Shown here piece after piece: positions 5,427 to 9,570 of a DNA stretch of 9,570 nt. The position numbers were made by a program, and so were the translations under genes. The stretch's first letter is position 1. Each line of letters starts with the position of its first letter. Source of the stretch: Pseudomonadota bacterium. GTDB lineage: Bacteria > Pseudomonadota > Alphaproteobacteria > Acetobacterales > Acetobacteraceae. The stretch is taken from the NCBI GenBank assembly GCA_021819535.1, contig JAKAQU010000090.1, forward strand, positions 1 through 9,570, written 5' to 3'. Under the pieces are notes generated by a model. That model was not told the DNA's origin. It saw nothing but the letters and a program-made list of their open reading frames with translations, and ran no database searches.

Positions 5427-5696
5427 TCACTGTGCCGAGAGCGCCTTGATGCGGGCGGAAAGCCGGGAAATTTTACGCGCGGCGGTGTTCTTCGGCACCA
5501 CCCCCTTGCCGGCGGCGCGCTGCATCTCCGGCTCGGCGAGGCGAAGCGCGGTCGCCGCCTCGTCCTTGTTGCCACCCGCGATCGCTGCCTCGACCTTGCG
5601 GATGAACGTCCGCACGCGCGATTTACGCGCCCGGTTGCGTTCGGTGCGGCGTGCGGTCTGGCGGATGCGCTTGCGCGCGGACGCGGTATTGGCCAT
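5427..5696 (-). CDS. rpsT: 30S ribosomal protein S20
   Basis: This 89-residue, highly basic protein is the S20 component of the small ribosomal subunit, which binds 16S rRNA early in assembly. It begins MANTASARKRIRQTARRTER, continues NRARKSRVRTFIRKVE and ends with KGVVPKNTAARKISRLSARI, the conserved S20 pattern, at the family's usual length of 85-90. GAGGG lies a few bases before the ATG. It has its own promoter (5765-5793) and a leader of about 60 bases, in keeping with the translational feedback control known for S20. Adjacency to dnaA is common in alphaproteobacteria. Confidence 0.98.
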   Translation of the reverse strand: MANTASARKRIRQTARRTERNRARKSRVRTFIRKVEAAIAGGNKDEAATALRLAEPEMQRAAGKGVVPKNTAARKISRLSARIKALSAQ

Positions 5697-5764
5697 GGGC
5701 CCTCTGCGATGAATTCAAAACCAGATATGCCGAAGGGGCGGATGCCTCTTCAGCCGGGAGACGC

Positions 5765-5793
5765 CTTCTAAAAAGCGGCGGCAGGCCTGTCAA
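5765..5793 (-). promoter_or_regulatory. rpsT promoter, sigma-70-like
   Basis: On the minus strand a perfect TTGACA (5788-5793) is followed after 17 bases by TAGAAG (5765-5770, 4 of 6 to TATAAT). Transcription would start near 5758, about 60 bases before the S20 start codon. The -35 covers the stop codon of the upstream enoyl-CoA hydratase gene. This is the best promoter match I found in the window. Confidence 0.7.
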
Positions 5794-6587
5794 GCAGCAC
5801 TGCCGTCATCGCCGCGCCAGCCGGAAAAACGCGGCTTGCGTTTCTCGGCAAACGCCGCCATGCCCTCTTTTTGGTCGGGCGTGCCGAAGAGCGGCAGAAA
5901 CAGCGAGCGCTCGACCCGCACCCCCTCGGCGAGCACGGTTTCGAACGCCCGGTTCACCGCCTGCTTCGCGACCGCGAGCGCGACCGGCGACAGCGCGGCC
6001 ATTTTTTCCGCGAGTTTCATGGCCTCGGCCATGAGGTCGGCGGCCGGCACCACGCGGGCGACGAGATTGGCGCGCTCGGCCTCATGGGCATCCATCATCC
6101 GCCCGGTCAGGATCATCTCCATCGCTTTCGCCTTACCGATCGCGCGCGTCAGGCGCTGGGTGCCGCCGGCGCCGGGAATGACCCCGAGATTGATCTCGGG
6201 CTGGCCGAATTTCGCGGTCTCGGCGGCGAGGATGATGTCGCACATCATGGCGAGTTCACAGCCGCCGCCGAGCGCAAATCCGGCAACGGCGGCGATCACC
6301 GGTTTTTTGACCGTGGTGATGATTTCCCAAGGGGTGATGAAATCCTCGCGCAGCACGTCCGGGTAGCGGCGCGGCAGCATTTCCTTGATGTCGGCGCCGG
6401 CGGCGAAGGCCTTGTCCGAGCCGGTGAGGATGATCGCGGCAATCGCCGGATCGGCGTCGAAAGCGCGCAATTGCGCCCCGAGTTCGGCCATCAATTGGTC
6501 ACAGAGCGCGTTCAGCGCCTGCGGCCGGTTGAGGCGGATGAGGCCGGTTTTGCCGATCGTCTCGACCTGGATCATTTCCGGGGCCAT
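5790..6587 (-). CDS. Enoyl-CoA hydratase/isomerase family protein
   Basis: This 265-residue crotonase-fold enzyme most likely hydrates trans-2-enoyl-CoA to 3-hydroxyacyl-CoA in fatty-acid or amino-acid breakdown. Visible marks are IRLNRPQALNAL near the N-terminus, the oxyanion-hole segment AAGADIKEM (about 62-70), GGGCELAMMCD with the first catalytic Glu (about 111), and GQPEINLGVIPGAGGTQRL with the second Glu (about 131). Having both Glu residues, as in rat mitochondrial hydratase, favours a true hydratase over an isomerase. The start at 6587 (MAPEM) has AAGGAG about 8 bases upstream; the frame extends to 6605 without a better site. It begins 21 bases after the mutM stop on the same strand, so the two are probably co-transcribed. 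Its product class is also that of PHA monomer precursors, but nothing ties it specifically to that pathway. Confidence 0.93.
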   Translation of the reverse strand: MAPEMIQVETIGKTGLIRLNRPQALNALCDQLMAELGAQLRAFDADPAIAAIILTGSDKAFAAGADIKEMLPRRYPDVLREDFITPWEIITTVKKPVIAAVAGFALGGGCELAMMCDIILAAETAKFGQPEINLGVIPGAGGTQRLTRAIGKAKAMEMILTGRMMDAHEAERANLVARVVPAADLMAEAMKLAEKMAALSPVALAVAKQAVNRAFETVLAEGVRVERSLFLPLFGTPDQKEGMAAFAEKRKPRFSGWRGDDGSAA

Positions 6588-6608
6588 TTTTTCTCTCCTT
6601 CTCACCTG

Positions 6609-7451
6609 TCAGCGTTGCAGGCGAGGACAATAGAACGAACTCCGCCCGCTCTGCACGAGGCGGCGAATGCCGCCGCAGCTTGGCGCACCTGGGCAATCGG
6701 GGCAGGGCGCGCCGGCGCGGCCATAAACCCGCCAGGCATGCTGGAAATAGCCGAGCGCGCCGTCCGGCTGGACGTAATCGCGAAGGGACGAGCCGCCGGC
6801 GGCGATGGCCTCGCGAAGGGTTTCCCGGATCGCTGCGACCAGACGCGCGATCGCGGCGCGCGAGAGGCTCGCGGCCGCGCGTTCGGGGTGGAGGCGGGCG
6901 CGGAACAGTGCCTCCGCGACATAGATATTGCCAAGGCCGGCGATCACGCGCTGATCGAGGAGCAAAGCCTTGATCGGGCTTCGCCGCCCGGCCAGTTGGG
7001 CGGCCAAAAGAGCGGGCGTGAATGCGGGTGAGAGCGGCTCCGGCCCGAGATCGGCGAGCAATGCGTGGCGATCCTCGGCCGCGGTCGCGACGAGATCGAT
7101 GAGGCCGAAGCGGCGCGGATCGACGAAACCGGCCCGCCATCCCGCCGCGGTTTCCAAGACGAGATGGAGATGCCGGGGCTCCGGCTCATTCGCCCCGAGC
7201 GGGCCGAGAACGATCCGCCCCGACATGCCGAGATGAAACATCACGCTCTCGCCGCCGCCGAGCCGCATCAGAATATATTTCGCCCGCCGCCGAAAGCCGA
7301 TGACCTCCGCCCCCGCGAGGGCTGCGATCAGGCCGGGCGGGACGGGGCGCCGCAGATCGCCGCGGCGAAGATCGGCGCGCGTGATCCGCTGGCCGAGAAG
7401 ATGCCCCGCCATTCCGCGCATCACCGTTTCGACTTCTGGGAGTTCCGGCAT
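6609..7451 (-). CDS. mutM: Formamidopyrimidine-DNA glycosylase (MutM/Fpg), atypical zinc finger
   Basis: This 280-residue base-excision-repair enzyme removes 8-oxoguanine and formamidopyrimidines and nicks the resulting abasic site. After the initiator Met come the catalytic Pro and Glu (MPELPEVETV). RRRAKY holds the conserved Lys (58), MFHLGMSG the damage-recognition loop and FVDPRRFG a conserved Arg. The helix-two-turn-helix AGLGNIYVAEAL (171-182) contains the DNA-binding Asn. The C-terminal zinc-finger hairpin is recognisable (VQSGRSSFYC, with Arg270), but the end reads FYCPRLQR where the family has FYCPxCQR. The fourth zinc ligand is therefore Leu278, although Cys250, Cys253, Cys259 and Cys275 are present. 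The start is fixed by the conserved N-terminus, since Pro2 must be exposed. It heads the minus-strand block and is divergent from ubiE, with 30 bases between the start codons. Only a weak GAAG precedes its ATG. Confidence 0.96.
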   Translation of the reverse strand: MPELPEVETVMRGMAGHLLGQRITRADLRRGDLRRPVPPGLIAALAGAEVIGFRRRAKYILMRLGGGESVMFHLGMSGRIVLGPLGANEPEPRHLHLVLETAAGWRAGFVDPRRFGLIDLVATAAEDRHALLADLGPEPLSPAFTPALLAAQLAGRRSPIKALLLDQRVIAGLGNIYVAEALFRARLHPERAAASLSRAAIARLVAAIRETLREAIAAGGSSLRDYVQPDGALGYFQHAWRVYGRAGAPCPDCPGAPSCGGIRRLVQSGRSSFYCPRLQR

Positions 7452-7481
7452 GATCGCGCTTCAGGCTATAGAGGAAAAACC

Positions 7482-8246
7482 ATGAGCGACAATCCCTCCC
7501 CCTCTTCCTCCCCCGCCACCACCGATTTCGGCTTCCGCGCCGTCCCGCGCGAGGAGAAAAAACCGCTGGTGCGCGCCGTGTTCGAAAGCGTCGCCCCGCG
7601 CTACGACGTGATGAACGATCTGATGTCGCTCGGTCTCCATCGGTTGTGGAAGCGGATTTTCATCGACCGCCTGGCCCCGCGCGCCGGGCTGTCGCTCCTC
7701 GATCTCGCCGGCGGCAGTGGCGATATCAGCTTCGGCTGGCTCCGGCAGGGCGGGGGACGCGCGATCCTCTCCGATATCAACCCGGCCATGCTCGCGGTCG
7801 CGCGATCCCGTGCGCGGGCGCGGGGGATCGTGCGTGGGCTCGATTTCCTGATCGCCGACGCCGAGGCGCTGCCACTTCCCAATCATAGCTTCGAGCGCGT
7901 CTCGATCGCCTTTGGTCTTCGCAACTGCACCGACAAACGCGCGGTGCTCGCCGAGGCTTGGCGCGTGCTGCGCCCGGGCGGGCGGTTTTTCTGCCTCGAA
8001 TTCAGCCGCGTGCAGGTCGCCGCCCTGATCCCGCTCTATGATGCCTGGTCGTTCGCGGTTCTGCCGCGCCTCGGCCGCGTCATCGCCCAAGACGCCGAGA
8101 GCTATCAATATCTCGCCGAGAGCATCCGCACCTTTCCCGACCAGGAAACGCTCGCCGGCATGATGCGCTCAGTCGGGTTCGCCCGCATCGGCGTCGAAAA
8201 CCTCTCCGGCGGGATCGTCGCCATCCATTCCGGCTGGCGGCTCTGA
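7482..8246 (+). CDS. ubiE: Demethylmenaquinone/ubiquinone C-methyltransferase UbiE
   Basis: This 254-residue SAM-dependent enzyme carries out the C-methylation step of ubiquinone synthesis (and of menaquinone where that is made). Residues 41-57 match the UbiE signature (YDVMNDLMSLGLHRLWK). The SAM-binding glycine motif is LLDLAGGSGDIS (72-83), followed by the acidic SDIN strand end (97-100). IADAEALPLP, FGLRN and the second signature region WRVLRPGGRFFCLEFS (160-175) follow, and IHSGWRL ends the protein. The ATG at 7482 has GAGG about 8 bases upstream; the longer open frame back to 7065 is antisense to mutM and lacks family sequence. It overlaps coaBC by one base, so the two are translationally coupled. 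Its promoter must lie inside or very near the mutM 5' end. Confidence 0.97.
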   Translation: MSDNPSPSSSPATTDFGFRAVPREEKKPLVRAVFESVAPRYDVMNDLMSLGLHRLWKRIFIDRLAPRAGLSLLDLAGGSGDISFGWLRQGGGRAILSDINPAMLAVARSRARARGIVRGLDFLIADAEALPLPNHSFERVSIAFGLRNCTDKRAVLAEAWRVLRPGGRFFCLEFSRVQVAALIPLYDAWSFAVLPRLGRVIAQDAESYQYLAESIRTFPDQETLAGMMRSVGFARIGVENLSGGIVAIHSGWRL

Positions 8247-9469
8247 TGACGCTCACCGGGAAACGGGTTCTCCTGATCGTCGCGGGCGGCATCGCCGCCT
8301 ACAAGGCGCTCGAACTGATCCGCCTCCTGCGTGGCGCGGGCTGCGCCGTGACCCCGGTCCTGACCCGCGCCGGGGCCGAATTCGTGACCCCCCTCTCGGT
8401 GCAGACCCTGGCCGAGAACCAGGTTTATCAGGATCTGTTCTCGCTCACCGACGAGGCCGCGATCGGCCATATCCAGCTCTCGCGGGACGCCGACCTCGTG
8501 GTGGTCGCCCCGGCCACCGCCCATATCCTCGCGCGCCTCGCGGCCGGGCTCGCCGACGACCTCGCGACCACCCTCCTGCTTGCGACCGACAAGCCCGTGC
8601 TCGTCGCGCCGGCGATGAACGTGCGCATGTGGCAGCATCCGGCGACGATGGCCAATATGACGAGCCTCCGCGCCCGCGGCGTCATCGTCGTCGGGCCGGA
8701 CGAGGGCGAAATGGCCTGCCATGAATTCGGCCCCGGCCGCCTCGCCGAGCCCGCGGCCATTCTTGCCGCGATCGTGTCTCTCCTCGCCCCGCCATCCCGC
8801 CCGCTCGCGGGCTATCATGCCATCGTCACCAGCGGGCCGACCCACGAGCCGATCGACCCCGTGCGCTACATCGCCAATCGCAGCTCCGGCCGCCAGGGCC
8901 ACGCCGTCGCCGCCGCCCTTGCCGCCCTTGGCGCCCGGGTAACCCTGGTATCCGGGCCGGTCGCCATCGCCGATCCCGAAAATGTCGCGGTTCGGCACGT
9001 CGAAACCGCGGCCGAGATGCGGGCGGCGGTTCTCGCAGCCCTCCCCGCCGAGATCGCCGTCTGCGCCGCCGCGGTCGCGGATTGGCGGGTCGCCCGCGCG
9101 GCATCGGAGAAAGTCAAAAAAAAACCAGCCGGCCCGCCGCCAAGCCTCGATCTTGTCGCCAATCCCGACATCCTCGCCGAAATTTCCACCCCCTCGCCGC
9201 GCCGCCCGCCCCTCGTCATCGGCTTCGCCGCCGAAACCGAACACCTCGCCGCCCACGCCAGCGCCAAACGCCAGCGCAAGGGATGCGACTGGATCGTCGC
9301 CAATGATGTCTCGGCGGAGACCGGCATCATGGGCGGGGCGGAAAACGCGGTGCTGCTGATTACGGCAACGGGCGGCGAAACCTGGCCGCGCATGAGCAAA
9401 AGAGAGGTCGCAAACAAGCTCGCCGCGCGCATCGCCGAGCATTTCGCGGCCACAGGGCGGAAGATTTAG
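8246..9469 (+). CDS. coaBC: Bifunctional phosphopantothenoylcysteine decarboxylase / synthase CoaBC
   Basis: This 407-residue protein carries out two steps of coenzyme A synthesis. CoaB joins cysteine to 4'-phosphopantothenate using CTP; CoaC then decarboxylates the product with FMN. The N-terminal CoaC half has GGIAAYK (14-20), the active-site His75 in IGHIQLSRDADLVVVAPAT, PAMN (122-125) and the substrate-flap Cys158 in GEMACHEFGPGRL. The CoaB half starts near 188 with TSGPTHEPIDPVRYI. It has Asn211 in ANRSSGRQG, AAAVADWR (274-281), the Lys motif KVKKK (289-293) and ANDVS. Length matches the family (about 400). The ATG overlaps the ubiE stop (TGATG) without a strong ribosome site of its own, so translation probably depends on ubiE. 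The KKK stretch is encoded by nine consecutive A. In many alphaproteobacteria dut follows; here the window ends first. Confidence 0.97.
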   Translation: MTLTGKRVLLIVAGGIAAYKALELIRLLRGAGCAVTPVLTRAGAEFVTPLSVQTLAENQVYQDLFSLTDEAAIGHIQLSRDADLVVVAPATAHILARLAAGLADDLATTLLLATDKPVLVAPAMNVRMWQHPATMANMTSLRARGVIVVGPDEGEMACHEFGPGRLAEPAAILAAIVSLLAPPSRPLAGYHAIVTSGPTHEPIDPVRYIANRSSGRQGHAVAAALAALGARVTLVSGPVAIADPENVAVRHVETAAEMRAAVLAALPAEIAVCAAAVADWRVARAASEKVKKKPAGPPPSLDLVANPDILAEISTPSPRRPPLVIGFAAETEHLAAHASAKRQRKGCDWIVANDVSAETGIMGGAENAVLLITATGGETWPRMSKREVANKLAARIAEHFAATGRKI

Positions 9470-9570
9470 GTCTTGCGGGGAACCAAGACGCCAAAAAGAG
9501 GCGAGCCCCCCAAACCCTTATTCGAGATCGGTTGCCAAAGGCATTGCCTTTGGTGGGGGCTGGGGCAAAT
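9470..9570. other. Non-coding region after coaBC with hairpins
   Basis: The last 101 bases show no coding sequence. A small stem GTCTTG/CAAGAC (9470-9475 with 9484-9489) directly follows the coaBC stop but lacks a T-tract. Further on lies the strong hairpin described separately and then a G-rich stretch that may open another stem cut by the edge. Confidence 0.5.
9535..9553. terminator. Perfect hairpin downstream of coaBC
   Basis: CCAAAGGC-ATT-GCCTTTGG is an 8-bp perfect stem with a 3-base loop. It is followed by TGGGGGCTGGGGCAAAT at the edge, which could be the first arm of a second stem, as in the two-hairpin cassettes at 3301-3432. With no T-tract it is more likely a third repeat cassette or a factor-dependent end than a classical terminator. 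Confidence 0.5.

Noticed and set aside
5871..7031. 386-codon plus-strand open frame opposite the enoyl-CoA hydratase and mutM genes
   Set aside because: It spans two well-supported minus-strand genes and has antisense-like composition with no recognisable family.
7467..7472. TATAGA as the ubiE -10 box
   Set aside because: No -35 at a suitable distance, and the start of transcription would fall on the ribosome site.
8105..9442. 445-codon minus-strand open frame opposite coaBC
   Set aside because: It is the shadow of coaBC, rich in Gly/Arg/Asp, and has no motifs.

Overview
The window looks like chromosomal DNA from a GC-rich alphaproteobacterium, most likely a member of the Rhodospirillales close to the Acetobacteraceae. 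The reasons are the strong G/C codon bias, the alphaproteobacterial type of each housekeeping protein, the block mutM / enoyl-CoA hydratase / rpsT / dnaA with ubiE and coaBC divergent from it, and GC-rich hairpin cassettes between genes of a kind I associate with Acetobacteraceae genomes. The assignment rests on recognition only.

Layout. (1) 1-266: the 5' end of a minus-strand glycosyltransferase that runs off the left edge, plus an AT-rich spacer. Its composition (about 46% GC by hand count) differs clearly from the rest, suggesting the edge of an acquired surface-polysaccharide region. (2) 267-788: an XRE-type helix-turn-helix regulator. (3) 977-3299: a polyhydroxyalkanoate (PHA) locus. The repressor gene phaR is on the minus strand. 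Divergent from it are a small coiled-coil protein and a PHA-synthase-like alpha/beta hydrolase with a Cys nucleophile. These two genes overlap by 197 bases in different frames. (4) 3301-3432: two diverged copies of one hairpin cassette, inverted, between two converging genes. (5) 3435-7451: minus-strand housekeeping block, transcribed mutM, enoyl-CoA hydratase, rpsT, dnaA. rpsT has its own good sigma-70-like promoter and is separated from dnaA by two hairpins, one with T-tracts on both strands. (6) 7482-9469: plus-strand ubiE and coaBC, joined by a TGATG overlap; ubiB, often found between them in alphaproteobacteria, is absent. (7) 9470-9570: non-coding end with a strong hairpin.

Functions. 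The right two thirds is core biology: replication initiation (DnaA), ribosome assembly (S20), repair of oxidised guanine (MutM), quinone methylation (UbiE) and coenzyme A synthesis (CoaBC). The left third concerns carbon-storage control and, at the edge, cell-surface chemistry. The least ordinary part is the phaR-linked pair at 1820-3299, which resembles a reduced two-subunit (class III/IV-like) PHA synthase with interlocked reading frames. Smaller oddities are a MutM lacking the last zinc-finger cysteine, a run of nine A inside coaBC, and repeats upstream of dnaA. I see no CRISPR array, tRNA, rRNA, insertion sequence or defence system.
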